A stretch of DNA of 64,000 bases from an uncultured Verrucomicrobia subdivision 3 bacterium (lineage in GTDB: Bacteria; Verrucomicrobiota; Verrucomicrobiia; Limisphaerales; UBA11358). The translations under genes and the position numbers were made by a program. A model generated the notes under the pieces. That model was not told the origin of the DNA and made no database searches. It saw nothing but the letters and a program-made list of their open reading frames with translations. How positions within the stretch are numbered: the stretch's first letter is position 1; each line of letters opens with the position of its first letter. The DNA lies in NCBI GenBank assembly GCA_903875465.1, contig CAIQWB010000100.1:1-64000 (forward strand), written 5' to 3'. Below, piece after piece: positions 53,101 to 62,003 of this stretch.

Positions 53101-53371
53101 GGCGGAGGTTGCGGCGACTTACGCGCTGGGTCCCAGTCAAATGTTAAACACTAACAACCCCAGCCTGTCGGCGGCTGCCCAAGCCACCAATTTAACCCTT
53201 TTCTGGCCGCTCGCCTCCGCTGGATTTACTTTACAATCGAGCACCAACCTCGGATTGGGGAAATGGTTGAATATCACCGCACCAGCACCGCAAATCGTTG
53301 GTGGCCAATGGCAGGCCAGCCTGCCGTTGAACCCCAATAACCCGCCTATTTTTTACCGGCTGGTAAAATAA
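50168..53371 (+). CDS. Multidomain GH30 xylanase-like protein (CBM6-like + GH30 + LamG-like)
   Basis: TIEGLGGATAFYAGWI, SWAPPAFLKSNG, ASIQNEPDW; LamG-like FTILAWTRLTSMSNWARLFDFG...GTWHQVAVVLNARTGMLYVDGATVG; ends PIFYRLVK; true start possibly a downstream ATG. Confidence 0.87.
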   Translation: MMFIVFQNLMDMHDNAFMHPHVLSSFGVGMPILKRLLAVGVFLGLLPGGPLSSQAATVAIEAESGVLGANWVVTNNPSPSNITVTNATTGNNPGSTARVASYTINFPAADVYNLYARVLVGTGAFTSDSLYYGNGFGTQAAATATNWIMINGLASAGFTNTTEVVTGGGAAGILAWKWVNLSQYNQSGSGSSTPVTFTVAPGHLTQTFQIAGREAGLFIDKLVFGSANDTFTVSNLDNGTDGTPPPPPTATIDSTKLYQTIEGLGGATAFYAGWITAHPFQQEIYTNAFAGLNLSMLRLGDWYRYQTPLTGFDSAATLIVSNASRVLGHPVPVYMSSWAPPAFLKSNGQVGNGGTIVFTNGSFAYTNFAQYWLDSINAYRSNGVNLTWASIQNEPDWVAGYDSCILNPNEGAVNGTNYASYSKALDAVAQSLASLPAPPKLLAPEPVHISYGDLTGYGATLHSNSFYGVAHHLYGDGGATGDSFLAALSAAATIFPGKPHFMTEYGDVTDMIECANLIHNELVVEQVSGYNHWSLVWPGTNGGLIQIENPYAAQSTWTNAPPGTPTQSHGWWYAPSYWSMKHFSYFVQPGYKRVGVTDNDSNVRSSAYLSPDGLRMVVVLINTNAAVTSTMNFNFGTFGPVQTRVYQTANTNYYFASLGALTNAQTLPPRSLTTVVADKVVAVGAVSNPLPASGMVAVPFNMPATWTPGSNALLHAVYSGGSSNAVAQATMASPQFIGLLATNLIYPLLSGGTNYYWRVDEIAGANTNTGPVWNFATAPAPWLLHDYGFSETGGTNTADAVGGPAWSGGLPNGGTWGNGQLTLSANAQQYVSLPAGLLGSLTNFTILAWTRLTSMSNWARLFDFGNNSTTNMYLVPQNGSNGKIRFAITTSGSGGEQQINGTAALTTGTWHQVAVVLNARTGMLYVDGATVGTNSTMTLNPSLLGTTSNNYIGKSQYADPYLNGAVDEFRIYSQALSAAEVAATYALGPSQMLNTNNPSLSAAAQATNLTLFWPLASAGFTLQSSTNLGLGKWLNITAPAPQIVGGQWQASLPLNPNNPPIFYRLVK

Positions 53372-53378
53372 TTGTGTC

Positions 53379-55526
53379 ATGAATGATTTATCCAACCTAA
53401 TACCTGCCTGCCGGTTTGCCCATGTCCTGCGGCGTCTCGCCGCCTGGTCGCGGCTGGCCGCCACAGCCGGGCTGTGCCTGGCCGCCACGCCGGGCCTGGC
53501 GGCTGGGGCTGGCAATGACGCGGAACATTGTTGGACGGCGGACAATGGCAACGGCACCTATTCCAATCCTCTATTTTATGGTGAATTTGAGGATCCGGAT
53601 GTCATTCGCGTTGGCGATGATTATTACCTCGCGGGCACGACCATGCATATGATGCCGGCAGTGGAAATTCTTCATTCCAAAGATTTGGTGAACTGGGAAC
53701 TGGCCGGTTATTGCACCAGTAAACTGGATTTGGGCCCGGCGTACCGCCTGGAAGGAGGAAACATTTATGGCAACGGCATCTGGGCCCCCTGTATCCGCTA
53801 TCACAATGGCATGTTCTATATTCTCTGCAATGTCAACCGGGCGGGGTTGCAGGTCTTCCGCTCCAAGTCCATTAATGGACCCTGGGAACGGAATCAATTG
53901 CCCAGCCGGCATGACATGTCCGTACTTTTTGACGACGATGGCAAGATCTACCTCATCTCGGGCGGCGGCAGCCCTTATCCGATTGAGGAACTCGCGCCCG
54001 ATCTGCGTTCCTTTGACACGAATGCCCCCCGGCATGCCCTGATCGGTCATATGGGGGAGGGCCATCACCTTTACAAAATCCAGGGCAAATACGTGGATAT
54101 TTCCTGCCAGCCGGGCGGGGCGGTGGACGAGTATGTTGCCGTGGCTGACACTATCGATGGGCCCTGGCGAATTACCAAGATGGTGGCCGGTGAATCGCTG
54201 GGAGTCACCAGCATGGCGCCGGCCAAGGCCAGGGCCAATGACCGGGGTTTGTGGATTCATCAGGGCGGCATGTGCGACACGCCGAGCGGTGAATGGTGGA
54301 GCATCATCATGTCGGACCATGGCAGTGCCGGACGCATGGTCAACTTGGTGCCCATCACTTGGGATGATGGTTTCCCCCTCATCGGCTTGCCCGGCAATTT
54401 ACGCCGTGCGCCGAATACCTGGATCAAGCCCAACACGGGTTGCCGGCCGGAACCGATGCCAGCTTATGTTGCCAGTGACGATTTTGAAGGTGGCCGGATG
54501 AACCCGCACTGGCAATGGAACCACGTGCCCGACGATGCCAAATGGTCCCTCACGGGGCAGCCGGGGGTGCTGCGCCTGCATTCACTGGCCAGCAGCAATT
54601 TATGGACCGCCCGAAACAGCCTCTGCCAGCGCCCCGCCGGGCCGGAATCAATCATGACGGTCGAATTGGCCACAGCCGGCATGAGCGATGGCGATGCGGC
54701 GGGGTTGGGATTATTGAGCACGCCGTATGCCTGGATTGGCGTGGTAAAAACGGCGGACGGCACCACCGTGCAAAAAGTCGAGGGCTTTGGATCCGGACGG
54801 CGTGGCGGCCCGCCGCCAGTGGAGATTCCGGCGGAAATTGGGGCCACTAATCCGCCAACGCACCTGTGGTTCCGGGTGGCGTGTAATTTTGACCGGGATG
54901 AGGCCCGTTTCAGTTGGAGCACCGATGGCCAGACATTCACAGGCTTGGGCAAGCCCTTCACCACCACCTTCCAGTTGACCACTTTTCAGGGGGTGCGGGT
55001 GGCTTTGTTTCATTACAACACCTCCGGCCAGCCCGGCGGCTTTGTGGATTTTGACAACTACTCGGTGGACCAACCCCGCGCGCGCGGCCGCGAGCGGGAA
55101 ATTCCCCTGGGCAAAACCATCACCCTTGCCAGTGGTGCGGACGGGAGTTTTTTGGCCATGGACCCAAACAGCAATGAGCTGGTCAATCTGGCCGCTGACG
55201 CAACCAATCTGGTGGCAGCGAATACCCATTTCAAAGTGGTGGATCTTCGTCTGGGCCGGGTGGCACTGCAGGCGGCCGATGGCCGTTACCTTGCCGCGGA
55301 AGAAGGCCTTGCCCGCCTGAAGGACCTGGGCGGCCAGTCTCCGGGGCCCGCCGAGTCATTCCAGTGGGTCAATCTGCTGCGAGGCGACACCATGCTCATG
55401 GCCCTGGTTAATCATCGTTATCTGGCCACCACGATGAACCATCCGGGACCGGTTGCCGCGAATTTCCCCGGCCCGACCCCGGCCCGCAAGGGCGGCGAAT
55501 GTTTCAAGTGGCAAGTGGTCAAGTAA
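53379..55526 (+). CDS. GH43 family protein with beta-xylosidase-type C-terminal domain and terminal beta-trefoil-like region
   Basis: NGTYSNPLFYGEFEDPDVIRVGDDYYLAGTTMHMMPAVEILHSKDLVNWE; IWAPCIRYHNGMFYI; C-terminal GSFLAMDPNSNELV...RVALQAADGRYLAAEEG. Confidence 0.92.
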   Translation: MNDLSNLIPACRFAHVLRRLAAWSRLAATAGLCLAATPGLAAGAGNDAEHCWTADNGNGTYSNPLFYGEFEDPDVIRVGDDYYLAGTTMHMMPAVEILHSKDLVNWELAGYCTSKLDLGPAYRLEGGNIYGNGIWAPCIRYHNGMFYILCNVNRAGLQVFRSKSINGPWERNQLPSRHDMSVLFDDDGKIYLISGGGSPYPIEELAPDLRSFDTNAPRHALIGHMGEGHHLYKIQGKYVDISCQPGGAVDEYVAVADTIDGPWRITKMVAGESLGVTSMAPAKARANDRGLWIHQGGMCDTPSGEWWSIIMSDHGSAGRMVNLVPITWDDGFPLIGLPGNLRRAPNTWIKPNTGCRPEPMPAYVASDDFEGGRMNPHWQWNHVPDDAKWSLTGQPGVLRLHSLASSNLWTARNSLCQRPAGPESIMTVELATAGMSDGDAAGLGLLSTPYAWIGVVKTADGTTVQKVEGFGSGRRGGPPPVEIPAEIGATNPPTHLWFRVACNFDRDEARFSWSTDGQTFTGLGKPFTTTFQLTTFQGVRVALFHYNTSGQPGGFVDFDNYSVDQPRARGREREIPLGKTITLASGADGSFLAMDPNSNELVNLAADATNLVAANTHFKVVDLRLGRVALQAADGRYLAAEEGLARLKDLGGQSPGPAESFQWVNLLRGDTMLMALVNHRYLATTMNHPGPVAANFPGPTPARKGGECFKWQVVK

Positions 55527-55593
55527 CATGGAAACTCCGGAACCGAGGATCAAGTGGTTGGTTATTAAAATTACACGGCAAGTATTACAATAA

Positions 55594-56859
55594 ATGAATT
55601 ATACATATATGAAGACACTGACACAAAACTTCCCAGCGTTGCCCCTGGCGGCAGCGGGTTTGCTGCTGACCCTCGGGGCAACCGGCTCGTTTGCGGGCAC
55701 CACCACGCTCAAAGACGCCTACAAAGATCATTTCTATGTGGGGGTGGCCATCAACCGCACGATTGCGACGAGCACGGCGGTTCAGGCCGACAATGTCAAC
55801 CGCAACCTCGACCAAATCAACCAGGACATTGCGGTGGTCACCGAACAATTCAACCAAATCTCCCCGGAGAATGACCTCAAGTGGCAGCTCATCCAGCCCC
55901 GGTCTGGACCGGATGGTTACAACTTTGAACCGGCGGACGCCTATGTTAACTTCGGCGTGGCGCACCAAATGTACATCGTGGGTCATGTGCTGGTCTGGCA
56001 CGGACAGACCCCGAACTGGGTGTTCGAAGGCACTAATCCGCCGCCAGCCATGACGGCCACACCCCCAAACGGGACCAACGCACCGGGCGCGCGGCGCTTT
56101 GGCCGGTCCTTTGGTGGCGGTTTTGGTTACAATGGACCACGGGCGTCGCGCGAAGAATTGTTGCAACGGATGCACGACCACATCGCCACCGTGGTCGGCC
56201 GTTACAAGGGTAAAATCAAGGTCTGGGACGTGGTGAATGAGGCGCTTGCCGATGGGGGCACCAACATTCTGCGGAATTCCCTGTGGGAACAAATCATCGG
56301 ACCGGACTTCATTGCCAAAGCATTTGAGTACGCCCACGAAGCCGATCCTGATGCAATTCTGCGTTACAACGATTATTCCTTGGAAAACACGGCCAAGCGC
56401 CAGAAATTGATAACGCTGATCAAGTCGCTCCAAGCGCAGGGCGTGCCGGTCATGGCGATTGGCTCCCAAACCCATGTCAGTGTTAGCTCGCCCAGTTTTG
56501 CGGAGGAGGACAAAGTGCTGACCGATCTTGAAACGCTGGGTTTGCCCATTCACATTACTGAACTGGATGTCAATGGGGCCCAGGGCGGTCAGCGCAGCAA
56601 CAGTGGCGACGTCGCGGGCAATGCCACGACCACCCAGGGGGGCTTGGTGAATAATGCGGACCAGCGGCTTGCGGCCGCCTATGCGGGTCTTTTTCGGGCC
56701 TTTATAAAACATGAGAAATATGTAAAAGTGGTGACGCTCTGGGGGGTCAACGACGGGGTCTCCTGGCGTGCTCAGGGACGCCCGCTGCTATTCGATGGCA
56801 ATGACCGCCCCAAGCCGGCCTTCGACGCAGTAATCAAGGCTGCCTCCAGCAAACCTTAA
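55594..56859 (+). CDS. GH10 endo-1,4-beta-xylanase
   Basis: FNQISPENDLKWQLIQP, IVGHVLVWHGQTPNWVF, IKVWDVVNEALADGG, PIHITELDVN; start 55594 or 55609. Confidence 0.95.
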   Translation: MNYTYMKTLTQNFPALPLAAAGLLLTLGATGSFAGTTTLKDAYKDHFYVGVAINRTIATSTAVQADNVNRNLDQINQDIAVVTEQFNQISPENDLKWQLIQPRSGPDGYNFEPADAYVNFGVAHQMYIVGHVLVWHGQTPNWVFEGTNPPPAMTATPPNGTNAPGARRFGRSFGGGFGYNGPRASREELLQRMHDHIATVVGRYKGKIKVWDVVNEALADGGTNILRNSLWEQIIGPDFIAKAFEYAHEADPDAILRYNDYSLENTAKRQKLITLIKSLQAQGVPVMAIGSQTHVSVSSPSFAEEDKVLTDLETLGLPIHITELDVNGAQGGQRSNSGDVAGNATTTQGGLVNNADQRLAAAYAGLFRAFIKHEKYVKVVTLWGVNDGVSWRAQGRPLLFDGNDRPKPAFDAVIKAASSKP

Positions 56860-56875
56860 AACCCGTTTATACAAA

Positions 56876-57733
56876 ATGAAATTTTTTTCTGCCGGATATG
56901 TCCTGGCTGGTTTGCTGTTTTGCAGTCTGCCAGCTTTCTCCCAGGATACCAATCGATACATTTTTCTGTGCTTTGGCCAGTCCAATATGGAGGGCTTTCC
57001 AGGAATTTTAGACGACGACAAAGGGCCGGTTGACGCTCGCTTGCAAGTCTTGGCGGCGGTGGATTTTCCGGGCTTGGGTAGAAAGAAAGGCGAATGGTAC
57101 CCGGCCATCCCCCCCTTGTGCCGCCCTTCTGCCGGCCTGAGTCCCGCCGACTATTTTGGCCGGACACTGGTTTCGAATCTGCCGCCCCACATCAAGGTGG
57201 GCATCATCAATGTTTCCATTGGAGGTTGTAAAATTGAACTGTTTGAAAAAGACACCTTTCCCACTTACGTTGCCACCGCGCCCAAGTGGATGACCAACAC
57301 GATTATGCAGGCCTACGGTGGCAACCCTTATCAACGGCTGGTTGACATGGCCAAACGGGCGCAGAAAGACGGGGTCATCAAAGGGATTTTGCTACATCAA
57401 GGCGAGTCCAATACGAATGACAAACAATGGCCGGCCAAGGTCAAAGGGGTTTACGAAAATTTGCTCAAGGATTTAAACCTCCAAGCCGGGGACGTGCCGC
57501 TGCTGGCGGGCGAACTTTTGAACGCCGACCAGAAAGGGGCCTGTGCCAGCATGAACAAGATTATTGACGCTTTGCCAGAAACCATCCCCACCGCGCGGGT
57601 CATCCCCTCCCGGGGTTGTCCCGGCCGTCCCGACCATCTGCATTTTACCCCGGCTGGCTATCGCGAATTGGGCACGCGCTATGCCGACCAAATGTTGCTG
57701 CTACTGGGCTACAAGCATTCCGAATCCAAGTAA
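56876..57733 (+). CDS. CE6-like acetyl(xylan) esterase / SASA-domain esterase, secreted
   Basis: FLCFGQSNMEGFPG, GIINVSIGGCKIE, GILLHQGESNTND, PDHLHFTPAGYRELGTRYA. Confidence 0.87.
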   Translation: MKFFSAGYVLAGLLFCSLPAFSQDTNRYIFLCFGQSNMEGFPGILDDDKGPVDARLQVLAAVDFPGLGRKKGEWYPAIPPLCRPSAGLSPADYFGRTLVSNLPPHIKVGIINVSIGGCKIELFEKDTFPTYVATAPKWMTNTIMQAYGGNPYQRLVDMAKRAQKDGVIKGILLHQGESNTNDKQWPAKVKGVYENLLKDLNLQAGDVPLLAGELLNADQKGACASMNKIIDALPETIPTARVIPSRGCPGRPDHLHFTPAGYRELGTRYADQMLLLLGYKHSESK

Positions 57734-57880
57734 CCGGCGTTGAGGCCCGCTTCGCTCGAGTTTCTGGACCTCGACCGGCCCCACATCCACGTTGGGTGGT
57801 GTGAGGATGGCAGCGTCCCCGGTGGCCCGCAAAAGGTTGACCTATGGTGGCATTAAAGTAAAGTTGGGCCATGCACCCTT

Positions 57881-60800
57881 ATGACCAGGTCAGATTTGGA
57901 TTTTAACTTTCCAAGGCTCCTGTTGCTGGTGGCCTTGGGGCTTTTTGTGCAGGGGCTGGGGAATTGGGAAATGCAGGCCCAGCCCATGATTCTGCGGGAA
58001 ACTGCCTCCGGGGTGCCGCCCCTGGTCACCAATGTTTCCCAGTTGTCAGAACTAATCCAGTCGCCATCGCCGATCGTGGCCGAAGTACGCCTGGACGTGC
58101 TGGCCTGCTCAACGAGCCGCCCCGACATCGGCGTGGTGGCGGTCATGGATAATACCGGCTGCGAGATTCTGGAATTGGGGCCGGGAACCAAGGCCATCTC
58201 CCCGGGAGATATTTTGCACCTGGCGAGCCAGCGCTGTTTTTTACGGAAGCGGGAAATGGGGATCGAGGTTACCCGGGTGCCTGAACTGACGATCGATGGC
58301 ACCCATGGTCTTCGGCAGGCTTCAGCGACGGTGCTTCTCGCCGCCGGTATCCATCCATTTCAACTAGACTACTTTAACTATGCGGGGGCCTATAGTTTGC
58401 GGTTAACGTGTCAACTTCCCGATGGAACGTTGGCCCCCGCTGAGAAATTTCTACAGCCGACTGACGGAGCAGGGGGGGCGGATGCGCAACGGCTTTCCGG
58501 GGTGCAGGCAACCTACTACGATGGCGCGTGGTTAAGCATTCCCGACTTTGCCTTGTTGCAGCCGCTTAAATCGGTAGTGGTCACGAACTTGAATCCGGCC
58601 TTGGGAACAGCCAGTGACATGACGGGGATTCGCTATCAAGGATTTTTCGCCGCGCCCGCCGATGGCAATTATGTTTTCAATCTGGCTTCCGATGATGGCA
58701 GTTTGCTGTTTCTAAATGGTTCGTCGATCGCTTTTGAACGAACGGGCCATGCTGCCGTACCGCCACCCATGGCCGACACCTTGCGAGCAGCCTTCACGAA
58801 TCTGGCTGCGGCGAAATGGATGTCGGTCGAAGGCCGGGTGGATTTCATATCCCGGTCCGGCCGGGGATTAAGTTTCGAATTGCGTTCGCCCACCGATTCC
58901 ATTTGGGTAATGGTCGCCGACAGCGGGGAAATTGATTTCCAGCAACTCCTGCATGAGCGAATTCGGGTGACCGGGGTCGGCCGGGCCGTGATAACTTCAA
59001 CTCGAAATCGCATGCTGGGCGAATTAACGGTGGTCAGCGCCAGCGACTTGACCATGCTGGGAAAAGGCGGCGGGCTGCTGGCCGGTTCGGACCCGGTTCA
59101 CCAGCTGGTGGAGGTTGGGCAAATTCAGAGCTTGTCCAAGGATGAAGCCGCGCGGCATTTGCCGGTTAGGATCCAGGGGGTGGTCACCAGTCGTGCGCCT
59201 TTGTCGTTCCGCTACCTGACCATCCAGGATGAAACCCGCGGGATTTTTGTCAGGCAGGCTCCGACCCTCCTATCCCCACCCAATGTGGGGGAGTTTTGCG
59301 AACTGGTTGGATACACGGATGCGGGTGATTTTGCCCCCATTGTGGTGGCGGAGGAGGTGACGGTGCTTGGCCAGGGGCGCCTGCCCGCCCCGGCGCGACC
59401 CACGTGGAATGAATTGATTAACGGTAGCATGGATATTCAATGGGTGGAGTTTCAAGGCCTGGTCACCGGGGTTAAGAGCAACACCCTGGCCCTATTTCTT
59501 CCCGAGGGAAAGCTCAACGTGGAGGTGGGAGCCTATTCAGAGGCACAATTGCGTGCGCTGGCCGGATCGGTCATCCGGTTGCGGGGGGTTTTGTTCGCGG
59601 CTTGGAACACCAACCGCACGGTGGAGCTGGGCCATCTGGTCATGCGCAATGTTACTTTCGGTATTGATGTCATGGCGCCGGCCAACCCGTTCGAGGTTCC
59701 CTTGAAAGGCTGGAGCGAATTATATCAATTCGATTCCCGGGCCACGCCCTTCCAAAGGGTGAAAGTTGCCGGGGTGGTGACTTACGCCGATTTTCACCGG
59801 GTCTTCCTGGCGGACAGCCGGCACGGCATCCGTGTATTAACGGTGGCAGCTGCGGAGGTGGCATTTGGTGACTTGGTGGAGGTGGCAGGCTATCCGGAAA
59901 TTAGTGGTCCTGCCCCACTGCTACGGGAGTCGGTGGTGCGCAAAACCGGCCATTCTCCCGGGCTGGTGCCGCTGGCTTTTGACGGCAATGAAACCCATCA
60001 GGAATCGTTCGATTCCATGCTGGTCAAGATTTCCGCAACCCTGATGGGCATGCATGCGGAACCGGGGGCAAGGGTTTTGGAGATGAATGCGGGCGGCCAC
60101 TTGTTTCTCGCCCGCATACCGGATACTGGTAAAGATGCCTGGTTGCGGGTGGGCAGCCAGCTGGCATTGACCGGGGTTTTGCTGGGCAAAACCACGACCT
60201 CCGGGGCGTCCAGCCAGCCCAGTGGATTCGAGTTGCTCATGAGTTCGCCCGCGCAGGTGGTGTTGCTCTCCCAGCCCTCGTGGTGGACGCCCCAGAGGCT
60301 GCTCATTATCGTTGGCATCCTGCTGGCGATTTTGACACTTTCCGCCGCATGGATTTCCCAATTGCACCGGTTGGTGGAACAGCGCACGCACGAATTGCAA
60401 CAGGAAACGCACGAGCGGGAGATTGCCGAAAGGGAACAGGCTTTGGAAACGGAACGCTCGCGGATCGCCCGGGATTTGCACGATGACCTCGGTTCCAGTC
60501 TCACGGAAATCACGGTGCTGGCCACCAAGGGCCAGCGCGTGGAAGCCAAAGCGGATTTGATGGTCCTGTTGCGCGCGATTTCGGCCAAAGCCAGGGGGTT
60601 GGTCTCGGCCCTGGATATCATCGTTTGGGCGGTGGATCCCAAGGACAATTCCCTGGCCTCCGTGGCGGATTATCTGGGCGATTTTGCCAGTGAATATCTA
60701 TCCCATTCCGTCATCACCTGCCGGTTTGACATCCCGGTTGCCCTGCCAGCCATTGTTCTGGAAGGCCGCTCGCGCCATGGTTTATTGCTGGCCGTCAAAG

Positions 60801-61075
60801 AAACCTTGAATAATATTGAACGTCACGCCCAGTCCACCGAAGTGGAATTTCACATGACTTATGCGGATAATCGCCTGGAAATTATTATTTCGGACAATGG
60901 CAAAGGGTTTGATCTGCACGCCCGGCGGGGCGGCAATGGCTTGAATAATCTTCCGCTGCGCCTTTCCAAACTGGGCGGGGGCTATGCCATCTCTTCAACA
61001 CCCGGACGGGGAACCACGGTGGCCATGACCTTGAATTTGCCCTCCCGGTCCGCCGGGAATGGCGTCCGGTCATGA
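57881..61075 (+). CDS. Sensor histidine kinase (NarL type) with extracytoplasmic PA14 and OB-fold-like repeats
   Basis: PA14: GVQATYYDGAWLSIPDFALLQP..GFFAAPADGNYVFNLASDDGSLLFLNG; TM LLIIVGILLAILTLSAAWI; HisKA_3 ERSRIARDLHDDLGSSLTEIT; HATPase LEIIISDNGKGFD..RRGGNGLNNL. Confidence 0.92.
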   Translation: MTRSDLDFNFPRLLLLVALGLFVQGLGNWEMQAQPMILRETASGVPPLVTNVSQLSELIQSPSPIVAEVRLDVLACSTSRPDIGVVAVMDNTGCEILELGPGTKAISPGDILHLASQRCFLRKREMGIEVTRVPELTIDGTHGLRQASATVLLAAGIHPFQLDYFNYAGAYSLRLTCQLPDGTLAPAEKFLQPTDGAGGADAQRLSGVQATYYDGAWLSIPDFALLQPLKSVVVTNLNPALGTASDMTGIRYQGFFAAPADGNYVFNLASDDGSLLFLNGSSIAFERTGHAAVPPPMADTLRAAFTNLAAAKWMSVEGRVDFISRSGRGLSFELRSPTDSIWVMVADSGEIDFQQLLHERIRVTGVGRAVITSTRNRMLGELTVVSASDLTMLGKGGGLLAGSDPVHQLVEVGQIQSLSKDEAARHLPVRIQGVVTSRAPLSFRYLTIQDETRGIFVRQAPTLLSPPNVGEFCELVGYTDAGDFAPIVVAEEVTVLGQGRLPAPARPTWNELINGSMDIQWVEFQGLVTGVKSNTLALFLPEGKLNVEVGAYSEAQLRALAGSVIRLRGVLFAAWNTNRTVELGHLVMRNVTFGIDVMAPANPFEVPLKGWSELYQFDSRATPFQRVKVAGVVTYADFHRVFLADSRHGIRVLTVAAAEVAFGDLVEVAGYPEISGPAPLLRESVVRKTGHSPGLVPLAFDGNETHQESFDSMLVKISATLMGMHAEPGARVLEMNAGGHLFLARIPDTGKDAWLRVGSQLALTGVLLGKTTTSGASSQPSGFELLMSSPAQVVLLSQPSWWTPQRLLIIVGILLAILTLSAAWISQLHRLVEQRTHELQQETHEREIAEREQALETERSRIARDLHDDLGSSLTEITVLATKGQRVEAKADLMVLLRAISAKARGLVSALDIIVWAVDPKDNSLASVADYLGDFASEYLSHSVITCRFDIPVALPAIVLEGRSRHGLLLAVKETLNNIERHAQSTEVEFHMTYADNRLEIIISDNGKGFDLHARRGGNGLNNLPLRLSKLGGGYAISSTPGRGTTVAMTLNLPSRSAGNGVRS

Positions 61076-61081
61076 TTCAGG

Positions 61082-61099
61082 GTATGACATTTGGCATAT
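61082..61099. promoter_or_regulatory. Candidate operator site 3 (degenerate): GTATGAC-ATTT-GGCATAT
   Basis: 12 of 14 arm positions match ATATGAC-N4-GTCATAT; between sensor kinase and response regulator. Confidence 0.45.
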
Positions 61100-61172
61100 A
61101 CCCGCAAAGGTCTAAAACCCCTAAACTAACTTGTGAACAAAATGGTTAATATGGCCGCAACCTAACCGGATC

Positions 61173-61868
61173 ATGCCTGCCCAAACTTCCCATCCGGAGC
61201 CTGTCTCCACGAGAGTGGCCATCGTGGAGGATAATTTCACCTTGCGGCAATATCTTTCTGAATTGATTGCCAATACGCCGGGGTACCTGTGCGTCTGTGC
61301 TTGTGCCTCTGCGGAGGAAGCCTTCGAGAAAATTCCGGCCCAACACCCGGATGTGGTGCTCATGGATATTAATCTGCCCGGCGAATCCGGCATTGCCTGC
61401 ACGATCCGGCTGCGGGAGAAAATGCCAAAAATTCAGGTGATCATGCTGACGGTTTACAAGGACATCCAGATCATTTTTCAGGCACTCAAGGCCGGTGCCT
61501 GCGGGTATGTGCTCAAGCGGGCGGACGAGAAGAAAATTCTGGAAGCCATTGCTGAAGTCCGGGCGGGCGGTGCCCCCATGACCAGCCAGGTGGCGCGCAT
61601 GGTGGTCCGGTCATTTCTGGAAGAACCTGCCGACCGGCTGCCAACGGAGCAACTGTCGCCCCGGGAGATGGAAATTTTAGCCTTGGTGGCCAAAGGCCGC
61701 TCCAACAAGGAAATCGGCAGTCAGTTAAACATCAGCTTTGGCACTGTGCGCATCCATTTATCGCACATATATGAGAAGCTGCACGTGCGTTGCCGGACGG
61801 AGGCGGCGGCCAAATACTTTTCCTCCCAGTCCCCCGGCCATCGGGAACCGACGCCGATCCCGGCTTGA
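61173..61868 (+). CDS. NarL/FixJ-type response regulator (REC + LuxR HTH)
   Basis: RVAIVEDNFTLRQYL, DVVLMDINLPGESGI, LSPREMEILALVAKGRSNKEIGSQLNISFGTVRIHLSHIYEKLHVRCRTEAAAKYF. Confidence 0.95.
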   Translation: MPAQTSHPEPVSTRVAIVEDNFTLRQYLSELIANTPGYLCVCACASAEEAFEKIPAQHPDVVLMDINLPGESGIACTIRLREKMPKIQVIMLTVYKDIQIIFQALKAGACGYVLKRADEKKILEAIAEVRAGGAPMTSQVARMVVRSFLEEPADRLPTEQLSPREMEILALVAKGRSNKEIGSQLNISFGTVRIHLSHIYEKLHVRCRTEAAAKYFSSQSPGHREPTPIPA

Positions 61869-61909
61869 GGCACCTTCGGAAACCTGCGCTACGGCCGCGA
61901 TCAGGCAGT

Positions 61910-61927
61910 ATCTGACGAATGTCATAT
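61910..61927. promoter_or_regulatory. Candidate operator site 4: ATCTGAC-GAAT-GTCATAT
   Basis: 13 of 14 arm positions match; upstream of the GH51 gene. Confidence 0.55.
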
Positions 61928-62003
61928 TGGTGTGCCGAAGGTATTCCCCTATGATTATCCGATCCACCGATAAAACACCCGGCCGGTCTTTGCATTGAAC
62001 CTC

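Noticed and set aside
54050-54056. GTCATAT half-site inside the GH43 coding region
   Set aside because: The matching left arm is absent at the required spacing; expected by chance in coding DNA.
55585-56712. 375-aa antisense ORF over the GH10 gene
   Set aside because: GH10 on the plus strand carries all family motifs; the antisense frame has no domain signature.
57879-57895. Palindrome-like TTATGAC-CAG-GTCAGAT at the start codon of the sensor kinase as a fifth operator copy
   Set aside because: Spacing is 3 nt rather than 4, the outer arm is poorly conserved and it overlaps the start codon; not strong enough to add to the operator set.
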